From NCBI RefSeq assembly GCF_047123305.1, contig NZ_CP138918.1, forward strand, positions 558,001 to 622,000: a stretch of 64,000 nt of DNA, written 5' to 3'. A program made the translations under genes and the position numbers. Each line of letters opens with the position of its first letter. The stretch's first letter is position 1. The notes under the pieces are model-generated. The model was given only the letters and a program-made list of their open reading frames with translations. It made no database searches and was not told where the DNA came from. The DNA is from Thalassobius sp047123305. GTDB taxonomy: Bacteria; Pseudomonadota; Alphaproteobacteria; Rhodobacterales; Rhodobacteraceae. This document shows, in pieces, positions 47,483 through 56,391 of the stretch.

Positions 47483-48483
47483 CAGACCCTCTCGATGATC
47501 TTTTCGCCGAACAGACCCTGCGGGCGGAACACGAGGAAGATCAGCGCCAGCACATAGGCAAACCAGTTCTCGGTTGCACCGCCGACCATCGGGCCGATGA
47601 TGAATTCGAACAGTTTCTCCCCCACGCCGATGATCAGGCCGCCGACAATGGCGCCGGGGATCGAGGTGAAGCCGCCCAGCATCAGAACCGGCAGCGCCTT
47701 CAGCGCGATCAGCGACAGCGAGAACTGCACGCCCGATTTGGCGCCCCACATGATGCCTGCCACCAGTGCAACAAAGCCTGCAACCGACCAGACCATGACC
47801 CAGATGAAGTTCAGCGAGATGCCAACCGACAGCGCGGCCTGGTGGTCATCCGCCACAGCCCGCATGGCGCGACCCTGTTTGGTGTACTGGCTGAACAGCA
47901 CCAGCGCGGCCACCAGAACAATCGCGATACCGGTCGCAACAATGTCCAGCTTGTCCAGGAAGAAGCCGTAGAAGCGATCGTTGCCGAACCCCAGCCACTG
48001 GGTGTTTTCTTCGATCCAGAAGCTGCCACCCTGCGGCAGGCCCACATCGAGTTTCTTGATGTCCGAGCCCCACATGATGTCGCCGAAACCTTCCATGAAG
48101 TAGGCGAGACCAATGGTGGCCATAAACAGGATGATCGGCTCTTGCCCCACCAGATGGCGGAACACGAATTTCTGCACACACCAGGCCAGCCCAACCATCA
48201 CCACCATGGTGAGGATAATCGCCACCACCGCGTTCACGTGCCAGCCGAAGTGATGCACCTCGGTGCCAAGCAGCGCGTTGATCAGATGGGCGAAGGGGAT
48301 CTGCCCCTCCATGATGCCCACCAGTGTCAGGGCCGCAAACAGCGCCATCACACCCTGGGCGTAGTTGAAGATGCCGGAGGCCTTGTAGATCAGAACAAAG
48401 CCCAGCGCGACGAGAGCATAAAGAACGCCTGCCATCAGGCCGTTCAGGACCACCTCGGCCCCAAAGAGAAGCTGCTCAGGCAT
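47482..48483 (-). CDS. ABC transporter permease, LivH type
   Basis: Integral membrane protein of 333 residues with about eight helices. Family motifs: GLMAGVLYALVALGFVLIYKASGIFNYAQGVM near residue 15-45 and GLAYFMEGFGDIMWG near 130; the EAA-type loop is VADDHQAALSVGISLNF near 217, followed by GGFTSIPGAIVGGLIIGVGEKL. Slightly longer than the usual LivH (about 300) owing to an inserted loop around residues 140-165. Partner of the LivM-type permease, in the same operon. Confidence 0.9.
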   Translation of the reverse strand: MPEQLLFGAEVVLNGLMAGVLYALVALGFVLIYKASGIFNYAQGVMALFAALTLVGIMEGQIPFAHLINALLGTEVHHFGWHVNAVVAIILTMVVMVGLAWCVQKFVFRHLVGQEPIILFMATIGLAYFMEGFGDIMWGSDIKKLDVGLPQGGSFWIEENTQWLGFGNDRFYGFFLDKLDIVATGIAIVLVAALVLFSQYTKQGRAMRAVADDHQAALSVGISLNFIWVMVWSVAGFVALVAGIMWGAKSGVQFSLSLIALKALPVLMLGGFTSIPGAIVGGLIIGVGEKLFEFIIGPMVGGATENWFAYVLALIFLVFRPQGLFGEKIIERV

Positions 48484-48525
48484 GGTTACGCCCCCTTAAC
48501 CAGTTGATTGCGTTGTGCGCGAAGA

Positions 48526-49347
48526 TCAGTCATGGCTCACCCCCAGATAGGCGTCGATCACGTCCTGATTGTTGCGCACTTCGTCCGGGGTGCCGTCCCC
48601 GATTTTTTTGCCGTAGTCCATCACAACCACGCGGTCGCTCAGGTCCATAACCACACCCATGTCGTGTTCGATCAGGGCGATGGTGGTGCCAAATTCGTCA
48701 TTCACATCAAGGATAAAGCGGCTCATGTCCTCTTTCTCTTCGACGTTCATGCCCGCCATCGGTTCGTCCAGCAGCAGCAGATGCGGTTCCACCGCCAGCG
48801 CGCGGGCCAATTCCACCCGTTTTTTCAGACCATAAGGCAGACGCCCTACCGGGGTTTTCCGGATTGACTGGATTTCCAGGAAGTCGATGACTTTCTCAAC
48901 AACTTCGCGGTTCTCCACCTCTTCCTTCTCGGCTTTACCTTTCCAGATGGCCTGCTGGAAAATGTTGGTTTTCATGTGGTTGAGGCGGCCGGTCATCACG
49001 TTGTCGAGCACGGACATGCCTTCAAACAGCGCGATGTTCTGGAAGGTCCGCGCGATGCCCTGCTGGGCCACCTGGTAAGGCTTCATCGGCGGGCGTTTTG
49101 CGCCTTTGTACCAAACCTCACCTTCCTGCGGCACGTAGAAGCCCGAGATCACGTTCAGCATCGAGGATTTACCAGCGCCGTTCGGGCCGATGATGGCGCG
49201 AATTTCGCCTTCCTTGATGTCAAAACTGATGTCGGTGATTGCCTTCACCCCGCCAAAACGCAGCGTGATGTTTTTCATCTCCATCAAGGTGCCGCCAATT
49301 TTGCGGCCGTCCTCGGTGATGTAGCCTTCTGTCATCTGATCGCTCAT
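48526..49347 (-). CDS. ABC transporter ATP-binding protein, LivG type
   Basis: ATPase of 273 residues. Walker A GPNGAGKSS is near residue 56; the LivG extended region HMKTNIFQQAI is present; the signature reads RLPYGLKKRVELARAL (the usual Gln is replaced by Leu-Lys, a family-level variation); Walker B LLLLDEPMAGMN near 190. Its ATG overlaps the TGA of the acyl-CoA ligase gene (ATGA), so both are co-translated. The N-terminal 20 residues precede the standard LivG start and may be an extension. Confidence 0.9.
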   Translation of the reverse strand: MSDQMTEGYITEDGRKIGGTLMEMKNITLRFGGVKAITDISFDIKEGEIRAIIGPNGAGKSSMLNVISGFYVPQEGEVWYKGAKRPPMKPYQVAQQGIARTFQNIALFEGMSVLDNVMTGRLNHMKTNIFQQAIWKGKAEKEEVENREVVEKVIDFLEIQSIRKTPVGRLPYGLKKRVELARALAVEPHLLLLDEPMAGMNVEEKEDMSRFILDVNDEFGTTIALIEHDMGVVMDLSDRVVVMDYGKKIGDGTPDEVRNNQDVIDAYLGVSHD

Positions 49348-51317
49348 TCTGCTGCCACCTTCGCATGGGTCACCGGGGCCACAGCCGCATCGATCAGAGT
49401 CAGGTTGGCACTGATCGAGCCTTTGCGGCCGTCTTCGTAGGTCACCTCGGTGGTGGTGTAGATCTCTTCCTTACCGCCGTAGAGCGCATCGACCAGATCG
49501 GCGAATTTCTCTTCCACGATCCGACGACGCACCTTGCGGGTGCGGGTCATTTCACCGTCATCCGCATCCAGTTCCTTATGCAGCACCAGGAAACGGTGGA
49601 TCTGACAGCCCGACAGCATCTCATCCTGAGCCACCGAGCGGTTCACCTCTTCGACGTGATCCTTGATGGTCTCCAGCACCTGCGGGTGGCCGGCCAGTTC
49701 CTGATAAGAGGAATAGGCGATGTTGTTCCGCTCGGCCCAGTTGCCCACGGCGGTCAGATCGATGTTGATGAAGGCCATGCACTTGTCCTTGCCATTGCCG
49801 AAGGTCACAGCCTCCAGAATGTTGGGGAAGAACTTGAGCTTGTTCTCAACATACTTCGGCGCAAACAGGCTGCCGTCGGCCATTTTGCCAACGTCCTTGG
49901 CACGGTCGATGATCCGCAGATGGCCGGTGTCTTTCTCGATGAAGCCCGCGTCACCCGTGGCAACCCAGCCTTCGGCATCTTTGGTGCCTTTGGTGCTTTC
50001 TTCGTTCTTGTAGTAGTACTCAAACACACCGGGGCTGCGGTAATGCACTTCGCCGTTGTCGTCGATCTTCAACTCAACGCCGGGAGACGGCACACCCACG
50101 GTGTCCGAACGCACCTCACCATCCGGCTGTGCGGTGATGAAAACGGTGGCTTCGGTCTGACCGTAGAGCTGTTTCAGGTTGATCCCCAAGGAGCGGTAGA
50201 AATCAAAGATTTCAGGCCCGATCGCTTCACCGGCGGTATAGCCCACACGCACGCGGCTGAAGCCAAGGGTGTTTTTCAACGGACCATAAACCAGCAGGTT
50301 GCCGATCGCGTATTTCACCCGATCCATGAAACCAACAGGGCGACCGTCCAGAATGTCGCCGCCAACTTTCTTGGCGTGCTCCATGTATTTGTGGAACATC
50401 CGGCGCTTCAGCGCACTGGCGTCTTCCATCCGGATCATCACATTGGTCAGCTGGGTTTCAAACACCCGCGGTGGCGCAAAGTAATAGGTCGGCCCGATCT
50501 CGCGCAGATCAACTGTCAGGGTTTCGGCGCTTTCGGGACAGTTCACGCAGAACCCACACCAATAGGCCTGCCCAACCGAGAAGATGAAATCACCAACCCA
50601 GGCCATCGGCAGGTAGGCAAGGATTTCTTCGTCCAGCCGCAGATGGTCAAATTCCGAAGAGTTCTTGGCGCTCTCAATCACGTTGCGGTTCGACAGAACA
50701 ACACCTTTGGGCTTGCCGGTGGTGCCCGAAGTGTAAAGCATCACACAGGTCGAATTGTAATCAAGCTTTGCGCGGCGGCGTTCCAGCTCGGGGGTCAATT
50801 CATCCCGAGCGGCCCAGCCCTGTTCCTGCACGTGGCTGTATTCATGCAATTGGGTGTGGTCATATTTCCGCATGCCGCGCGGATCGAGGTAGATCATATG
50901 CTCGAACTGATGCAGCTGATCCTGAATCTCGATGACCTTATCAACCTGTTCCTGATCTTCGGCGATCACGAAACGGGCGCCACAATGGTCCAGCACATAG
51001 GCCATCTCTTCGGCGGCGGCGTCCTGGTAAAGCGGCACCGGCACGGCGCCAACCGACTGGGCGGCGACCATCGACCAATACATGTAAGGCCGGTTGCGGC
51101 CGATGATGGCGATGAAATCCCCTTCGTTCACGCCGAGGTTCAAAAGACCACGGGCCAGATTGTTGATCTCACGCTGCGTTTGACGCCAGGTCCAGCTCTG
51201 CCAGATCCCGAATTCCTTCTCCCGGTAGGCGGGACGATCCGCCATCTCGGTGGCGTTACGGTTCAACAGCGCCGGAATGGACTGCAGTCCACCCGTCGCC
51301 TGTGACGACTGTGCCAA
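49344..51317 (-). CDS. Long-chain-type AMP-forming acyl-CoA ligase, first gene of the Liv operon
   Basis: Adenylate-forming enzyme of 657 residues. AMP-binding core motif YTSGTTGKPKG near residue 195, GYTAGEAIGPE near 360, LYGQTEATVF near 385, YRSPGVFEYYYKN and WVATGDAGF near 450, and a C-terminal lid. It is the eukaryotic-like long (ACSL/FadD15) form, over 100 residues longer than FadD of E. coli. I choose TTG at 51317: GGAGG lies six bases upstream, and the preceding frame overlaps the divergent promoter and has no ATG of merit. It is co-translated with LivG. It should activate the acid carried by the importer. Confidence 0.85.
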   Translation of the reverse strand: MAQSSQATGGLQSIPALLNRNATEMADRPAYREKEFGIWQSWTWRQTQREINNLARGLLNLGVNEGDFIAIIGRNRPYMYWSMVAAQSVGAVPVPLYQDAAAEEMAYVLDHCGARFVIAEDQEQVDKVIEIQDQLHQFEHMIYLDPRGMRKYDHTQLHEYSHVQEQGWAARDELTPELERRRAKLDYNSTCVMLYTSGTTGKPKGVVLSNRNVIESAKNSSEFDHLRLDEEILAYLPMAWVGDFIFSVGQAYWCGFCVNCPESAETLTVDLREIGPTYYFAPPRVFETQLTNVMIRMEDASALKRRMFHKYMEHAKKVGGDILDGRPVGFMDRVKYAIGNLLVYGPLKNTLGFSRVRVGYTAGEAIGPEIFDFYRSLGINLKQLYGQTEATVFITAQPDGEVRSDTVGVPSPGVELKIDDNGEVHYRSPGVFEYYYKNEESTKGTKDAEGWVATGDAGFIEKDTGHLRIIDRAKDVGKMADGSLFAPKYVENKLKFFPNILEAVTFGNGKDKCMAFINIDLTAVGNWAERNNIAYSSYQELAGHPQVLETIKDHVEEVNRSVAQDEMLSGCQIHRFLVLHKELDADDGEMTRTRKVRRRIVEEKFADLVDALYGGKEEIYTTTEVTYEDGRKGSISANLTLIDAAVAPVTHAKVAAE

Positions 51318-51519
51318 TTCTGTTCCTCCCAAATGCTCGGTCTTGTTCGAGCGCACGGCCTCCTCAGCCGCGATTCTCCCTTTCTCAAGGGTGCGAAAAC
51401 AGATTACGTGGTCAACTTTTTCCTGATCATTTCCCAATCCTAACGAATTGTAACAGGCGGCAATCAGGCACTTTTCGCCGCCGCAATACACTGCTAGCCA
51501 AGAGGGAAGGAGGAGACAG
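51318..51519. promoter_or_regulatory. Divergent promoter region of the Liv operon and the kinase/regulator pair
   Basis: A 202-bp gap with a strong ribosome site AAGGAGGAGACAG before the kinase ATG. AT-rich sequence around 51405-51455 (including AACTTTTTCCTGATCATTT) is the likely promoter core. No clear direct repeat for an OmpR-type regulator could be set with confidence. Confidence 0.4.
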
Positions 51520-53454
51520 ATGCCCCCCGCACCCAAAGATACGGCGGCTATGACCACGGCAGGTCTGAACCTGATTCAACAGGGGTTGTCGATCTATGAC
51601 GACAGCCTGCGCCTTGTGGTCTGCAATCGGCCGTTTCTGGAAATGTTCGATCTGCCCGCCAGCCACGGTAAGCCCGGTGCGCGGTTTCAGGACACCATCC
51701 GCCTGCTGGTCGCCCGTGGAGAATACGGGCCGGTTGAGGACATCGAACAGGCCGTTGCCATGCGGGTGGAACAGGCCCGCGCCTTCACCCCACATTACAT
51801 GGAACGCGAACGCGCCAACGGGCGCTGGGTGTCGGTGGAAGGGTCCCCTTTGCCACAGGGGGGCTGGGTGGCGGTTTACACCGACATCACCCGCCCGAAA
51901 CGGCAAGAGGCGCTGCTACGCACCCGGTCCGAGGCGCTGTCCGATAAGGTGCTGGCCTATGCGGAAGATTTGGCCTCTGCCAACCGCGAGCTGGAGGCCA
52001 CAATCACTGCGCTGGAAGAAGCCAAACGCCAGCTGCTAGAGACCGAGGCCCGCACCCGCCAGACCACCGAAATGATGCCCGCCCATATCGCCCATGTGGA
52101 CGTGAACCGGCGCTATACGTTTTCCAACCGCAAACTGTCTTCGGTCATGCCGGGGCGGCCTTCGAACATTGTAGGACAGGACATTGAACTGGCCCTTGGC
52201 GAGGAGATTTACCAAGCCATTGCCCCTCATCTGGACAAGGCATTTGCCGGCAAGGCGTCGGTGTTTGAGTTCTTCATCGAAAGCAGTTCGCGCCGGATTC
52301 GGGCCGCCTTTACCCCGGCGCAGGATCTGGAAGGCGTCGACGGCGCCGAGCAGGGCGGCGTTTACATCCTGTCGATGGACATCACCCGCGAGGCGCAGGC
52401 CCGCACGGCCCTGCAACAGACCCGTCGGCGTGAAATGGCGGCACAGCTGACCAGCGGTATGGCGCATGATTTCTCAAACCTCTTGACCATCATCCTTGGT
52501 AGCCAGTCCCGCCTGCAACGAATGGACTTGCCACAAGAGGCCAAACGTCAGGTCGAAGCCACCCTTTCAGCGGCGCATCGAGGTGGTTCATTGCTGAACC
52601 GGATTGCCGACATCACCGGCGCGCGGGAATGGAATCCCGCCCCCGCTGATGTGGCGCTGTTGCTGGACGATATGAAGATCCTCGCAAACCCCGCGCTGCC
52701 AAACGGGTTCACCCTGCATATCTCGAACTTGCTGCACGACAATATGCTGATGCTCGACACCGGTATGTTGCAGGATTCCCTGCTGAACCTGATCCTCAAC
52801 GCCCGGGATGCCTGTGGCAAATCTGGCGAAATTTCCCTGACCGTCGCCCCGGTCCAAAGCCTCTGGGCCGAGTTCATTGTCGAAGACACCGGCCCCGGTT
52901 TTTCCGACAACGCCCTGAGCCGCGCGATGGAGCCGTTTTACACCACCAAGGGCGGTGAAGGCTCCGGCCTTGGCCTGTCGATGGTCTATGACATGGCAAA
53001 ACTCGCAGGAGGCCGCCTGCGGATAAGCAACGGCGAAAAGGGGGCAAGAATCACCCTACGCCTGCCGCTGCGACCCGCCCCGCCACCATTGGAGCCGGGT
53101 CTTGTCCTGCTGGTCGAAGACAGCCCCGACATCCGCGAAGTGGTGCGCCCGATGTTGACCGCGATGGGCAACACCGTGGTCGAGGCATCTTCCTACGATG
53201 AAGCCATTGCGCTGGTCCACGGCCTGCCTGAAATCAAACGGATCCTGTCTGACATCACCTTGGTGGGGGAAAAGACCGGTATCGATCTGCGCTCTGATCT
53301 CGGCTCTACTGCACCGCCGATCCACCTGATGACCTCACGCCCGCCAGATGATCCGCTGCATCAGCTGGCCTCGACCCGCGGGCCAGTGTTGCGTAAACCC
53401 TTTACACAATCGCAGCTCACCTCTTTCCTGCAACAGGACCCGAATACCCCATGA
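51520..53454 (+). CDS. Hybrid PAS sensor histidine kinase with C-terminal receiver
   Basis: A soluble 644-residue hybrid kinase. About 12-125 form a PAS_7-like domain (GLSIYDDSLRLVVCNRPFLEMF), 130-185 a coiled coil, 190-300 a second PAS (FSNRKLSSVMPG), then a HisKA box with His316 in GMAHDFSNLL, a HATPase_c domain (NLILNARDACGK and EDTGPGFSDN) and a receiver from about 525 with Asp578 in LSDITLVG. No membrane segment is present, so an internal signal is sensed. It overlaps the response-regulator gene (ATGA) and diverges from the Liv/acyl-CoA ligase operon. No Hpt domain for a relay step is seen nearby. Start chosen for the strong ribosome site. Confidence 0.9.
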   Translation: MPPAPKDTAAMTTAGLNLIQQGLSIYDDSLRLVVCNRPFLEMFDLPASHGKPGARFQDTIRLLVARGEYGPVEDIEQAVAMRVEQARAFTPHYMERERANGRWVSVEGSPLPQGGWVAVYTDITRPKRQEALLRTRSEALSDKVLAYAEDLASANRELEATITALEEAKRQLLETEARTRQTTEMMPAHIAHVDVNRRYTFSNRKLSSVMPGRPSNIVGQDIELALGEEIYQAIAPHLDKAFAGKASVFEFFIESSSRRIRAAFTPAQDLEGVDGAEQGGVYILSMDITREAQARTALQQTRRREMAAQLTSGMAHDFSNLLTIILGSQSRLQRMDLPQEAKRQVEATLSAAHRGGSLLNRIADITGAREWNPAPADVALLLDDMKILANPALPNGFTLHISNLLHDNMLMLDTGMLQDSLLNLILNARDACGKSGEISLTVAPVQSLWAEFIVEDTGPGFSDNALSRAMEPFYTTKGGEGSGLGLSMVYDMAKLAGGRLRISNGEKGARITLRLPLRPAPPPLEPGLVLLVEDSPDIREVVRPMLTAMGNTVVEASSYDEAIALVHGLPEIKRILSDITLVGEKTGIDLRSDLGSTAPPIHLMTSRPPDDPLHQLASTRGPVLRKPFTQSQLTSFLQQDPNTP

Positions 53455-54161
53455 CTGCACCTTCCGCGCCTCTTGTCACCATTCTGGACGATGAACCCGC
53501 CATCCGCTCGATGCTGTCGGATGCCTTGGAAGAGGCCGGGTTCCGCACCATGAGCTTTGGCCGCGCGACCGAGTTTGAAGCCGCACTGCAATCGGCCACG
53601 CCGGATGTTTGCTTGGTGGACCTGTCGCTGCCGGACAAGGATGGGCTGACCCTGGTGCACCGGTTGGCGCTGGAACAGGGCGCAACGGTCATCATCATTT
53701 CAGGCCGGGCGCAGGTGCAGGATCGCGTCACCGGATTGGAGTTGGGGGCAGACGACTACATCATCAAACCCTTCGATCCCGCCGAGGTGGTCGCCCGCAT
53801 CCGTGCCCGCCTGCGCCGCGGACAGGTGCAGCCCCAATCCGGCAACACTGCCTTGTTCAATGGCTGGACCGCCCATTTTGACAGTTATGTTCTGGAGGAT
53901 GACAGCGGTGACAAAACTCCGTTCTCCCATGCCGAGGGCGAAGTGCTGCGGCTGTTTCTGGAACGTCCCAAGCGGCTGATTTCGCGGGCCGTCATGCAGG
54001 AAATTTTGGGTGGCGCGGCGGGCGAAAGCTTTGACCGCGCGATGGATGTGCGGATTTCACGGCTGCGCACCAAACTGCGCGAGGACCCGAAAAATCCGCG
54101 GCTGATCAAAACCATCTACGGCGCGGGCTATATTTTTCTGGGCGATGTGAACTGGGGCTGA
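53451..54161 (+). CDS. OmpR-family response regulator
   Basis: A 236-residue regulator. The receiver domain (about 8-122) has the acidic pair near DDEPA, phospho-acceptor Asp57 in LVDLSLPDKDG, a Thr/Ser site in VIIISGR and Lys106 in IIKPFDP. The C-terminal winged helix (about 140-235) has the OmpR/PhoB pattern (SHAEGEVLRLFLERP, then SRLRTKLREDPKNPRLIKTIYGAGYIF). It overlaps the kinase gene and is almost surely its partner. The divergent Liv/acyl-CoA ligase operon is the obvious target. Confidence 0.92.
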   Translation: MTAPSAPLVTILDDEPAIRSMLSDALEEAGFRTMSFGRATEFEAALQSATPDVCLVDLSLPDKDGLTLVHRLALEQGATVIIISGRAQVQDRVTGLELGADDYIIKPFDPAEVVARIRARLRRGQVQPQSGNTALFNGWTAHFDSYVLEDDSGDKTPFSHAEGEVLRLFLERPKRLISRAVMQEILGGAAGESFDRAMDVRISRLRTKLREDPKNPRLIKTIYGAGYIFLGDVNWG

Positions 54162-54262
54162 TCCCTACTGCCGCTACCTTTCATCAGCAACAGCTGACCC
54201 ATTCGGGCGGGACCGAATCGCGGCCTCTTGCGCGCCGCGAATCACCGCCCTAGAATCACCTG

Positions 54263-54502
54263 ATGACCAGCTGCCTTCTTTACCGGTCGTCCGACCGCCA
54301 CTTCCGCCCCCGGTTCTACCGCGTGGAAATTGCCATGAACCTCTTTGAAGAGGTCTCTGTCCTCAGAGAATGGGGTGTTGCCGGCAGCAAAGGCACCTCC
54401 AAGATCGACATCTTCGGCAATCTGCGCCACGCTTCGGAAGCGGCTGACAAGGCCCGCAAGGCCGCATTGCGCCGGGGCTACCACCGGACAGAAGCGGCCT
54501 GA
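54263..54502 (+). CDS. Stand-alone WGR-domain protein
   Basis: A 79-residue protein consisting almost wholly of one WGR domain (FYRVEIAMNLFEEVSVLREWGVAGSKG, then IDIFGNLRHASEAADKARKAALRRGY). WGR domains normally occur with PARP, MolR or ligase modules and are thought to bind nucleic acid; in small stand-alone form the role is unknown. The ribosome site upstream is weak. The neighbouring genes do not suggest a partner. Confidence 0.8.
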   Translation: MTSCLLYRSSDRHFRPRFYRVEIAMNLFEEVSVLREWGVAGSKGTSKIDIFGNLRHASEAADKARKAALRRGYHRTEAA

Positions 54503-54518
54503 GACGGGTTCCCAGTCA

Positions 54519-54536
54519 ATAATTTGATCAAATTAT
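54519..54536. promoter_or_regulatory. Perfect 18-bp palindrome upstream of the histidine phosphatase gene
   Basis: ATAATTTGATCAAATTAT reads the same on both strands. It lies about 88 bases upstream of the histidine phosphatase start codon and just after the WGR gene, in an otherwise GC-rich region. It suits a dimeric regulator. Confidence 0.5.
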
Positions 54537-54623
54537 GTTACGGGGCGGTTTTTTCGCCCTGAACGCCATTGCGTCACCGGTTCCCATTGCCTAGGCATGG
54601 GGCGACTCTGGAAAAGGGATCCA

Positions 54624-55283
54624 ATGTCCAATCTTACGCTCATCCGCCACGGGCAGGCCAACACCCACGCCCGCGACGAGGCCAACTATGACGCACTCAG
54701 CGATCTGGGCCGCCAGCAGGCCAGCTGGCTAGGTCAGCATATTCGTGACAGCGGCGAACATTACGAGCGCATCTACTGCGGCACCCTGATCCGCCATCAT
54801 CAGACCGCTGAGGAAATGGCAATCTGCGCCAGCGACCGCATCATCGTTGACGACCGCCTGAACGAGATGGAATTTTTCACTCTGGCCAACCTGTTGCAGG
54901 ACCAGCAGGACATCGCCATTCCATCCGAGCGGGAAGGCTTCGTGGCCTATCTGCCAATGCTCATATCCAAATGGCGCGCCGGTGAAATCGCCAATGCCCC
55001 CGAAAGCTACCAAGACTTTGAAAACCGTGCGACCTCGATCGTGGCCGAGATTTTTCAGGGCCGTGGACCGGCGCTGGCTGTGACCTCGGGTGGCTTTATC
55101 GCCATGGCGCTGCGCGGCGTCCTGCAGCTGGACACCGAAGGCTTTTCCCGCCTCGCCCTTGCCATCATGAACTCCTCGGTGCACCGGCTGCATCATGTCG
55201 GGGAGGGGCTGATGATGACCCAATTCAACGCCGTGCCGCATCTGGACAGGTCGGACCGGCAATTCGCACAGACACATCTTTGA
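54624..55283 (+). CDS. Histidine phosphatase family protein
   Basis: A 219-residue phosphoglycerate-mutase-like phosphatase. The RHG motif gives the catalytic His9 in LIRHGQAN, and a second active-site region is GTLIRHHQTAEEM near residue 52; the late His-containing motif appears as TSGGFIAM rather than the usual GH, so the second catalytic His is not obvious there. The ATG at 54624 starts the usual family N terminus; an earlier ATG nine codons upstream is less likely. It precedes the saccharopine dehydrogenase pair by 33 bases and could be co-transcribed. The substrate is unknown. Confidence 0.82.
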   Translation: MSNLTLIRHGQANTHARDEANYDALSDLGRQQASWLGQHIRDSGEHYERIYCGTLIRHHQTAEEMAICASDRIIVDDRLNEMEFFTLANLLQDQQDIAIPSEREGFVAYLPMLISKWRAGEIANAPESYQDFENRATSIVAEIFQGRGPALAVTSGGFIAMALRGVLQLDTEGFSRLALAIMNSSVHRLHHVGEGLMMTQFNAVPHLDRSDRQFAQTHL

Positions 55284-55316
55284 TGCCCGCAGGGACCAAC
55301 AGAAGGTAAATCGCAA

Positions 55317-56372
55317 ATGACACATCTCTGGGTGCGCGCCGAACAGCGCCTGAACGAAGACCGCGTCGGCCTGACGCCCGCTGGCGTCAAAGCGCTGATC
55401 GCCGCTGGCATCCGCGTCACCGTGGAAGAGAACAAAACCCGCGCCCTGCCCCTGGAGGGCTACATCGAAGCAGGCGCTGAGATTGCACCGGAAAACAGCT
55501 GGCCCGAGGCACCGCTGGACGCGATCATCTTTGGCCTGAAAGAGCTGCCCGAAGACGGCACCCCGCTGCCCCACAAACACATCATGTTCGGCCACGCCTT
55601 CAAGGGCCAGCATTCCGGCAAGGCGTTGCTGGAACGTTTCAAGGCGGGCGGTGGCACACTCTATGATCTGGAATACCTCGTGGAGGAATCGGGCCGTCGG
55701 GTCGCGGCCTTTGGTTATTGGGCTGGCTATGCAGGCGCTGCGGTGACGCTGAAAACCTGGGCCGCCCAGCAACGCGGCGAAACCTGCCCCGAGGTCGGCG
55801 CTTACAAGGATAAAGACACCTTGAATGCCGAACTGCTGGCCGAGGTCGAAGCCACCGGCAGGCCCCGTCCCAAAGCCATCGTGATCGGCGCATTGGGCCG
55901 GGTCGGCACCGGCGCCGCTGACCTGTGCGAGGCGATGGGAGTCGAGGTCACCAAATGGGACATGGCCGAAACCGCCAGCGGTGGCCCCTTCCCTGAAATT
56001 CTGGACCATGACCTGTTCCTGAACTGCATCTTTGCCCGCCCCGGCACACCAGTCTTTGTCCCCCGCGAAGCGCTGACCCAGGACCGCAACCTGACCGCCA
56101 TTGGCGATGTCGCCTGCGATCCCGACAGTGATTACAACCCGATCCCCGTCTATGACCGCGCCACCACCTGGGCCGCGCCCGCCCTGCGCGTGGCCAATCA
56201 GCCGGTGATGGACGTCATGGCGATTGACAACCTGCCCTCGATGCTGCCTGCCGAAAGCTCCGAGGACTATGCCGAACAACTGCTGCCCTCCCTGCTGACG
56301 CTGACCGATCTGGACAGCGGCGTCTGGGGCCGGGCCAACGCAACCTTTGCCGAACATGTGGCAAAGGTCTGA
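55317..56372 (+). CDS. Saccharopine dehydrogenase (L-lysine-forming), LYS1-like
   Basis: NAD-dependent enzyme of 351 residues from the alanine-dehydrogenase/LYS1 group. N-terminal domain LWVRAEQRLNEDRVGLTPAGVK at 4-25, a KELPEDGTPLPHKHIMFGHAFK stretch near 75-98, and a Rossmann loop VIGALGRVGTGA near residue 190. It interconverts saccharopine with L-lysine and 2-oxoglutarate. It is followed after 19 bases by the glutamate-forming partner, so the two together should run the saccharopine route for lysine catabolism. Start chosen for AGAAGG eight bases upstream. Confidence 0.87.
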   Translation: MTHLWVRAEQRLNEDRVGLTPAGVKALIAAGIRVTVEENKTRALPLEGYIEAGAEIAPENSWPEAPLDAIIFGLKELPEDGTPLPHKHIMFGHAFKGQHSGKALLERFKAGGGTLYDLEYLVEESGRRVAAFGYWAGYAGAAVTLKTWAAQQRGETCPEVGAYKDKDTLNAELLAEVEATGRPRPKAIVIGALGRVGTGAADLCEAMGVEVTKWDMAETASGGPFPEILDHDLFLNCIFARPGTPVFVPREALTQDRNLTAIGDVACDPDSDYNPIPVYDRATTWAAPALRVANQPVMDVMAIDNLPSMLPAESSEDYAEQLLPSLLTLTDLDSGVWGRANATFAEHVAKV

Positions 56373-56391
56373 TCTTTAGGAGGATTACGAT

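Noticed and set aside
49365..51305. A 646-codon plus-strand frame opposite the long acyl-CoA ligase
   Set aside because: Shadow of a conserved ligase; rich in His, Gly and Gln with no fold-like pattern or ribosome site.
54729..56357. A 542-codon minus-strand frame opposite the histidine phosphatase and LYS1-like genes
   Set aside because: Antisense to two conserved enzymes; no motif of its own.
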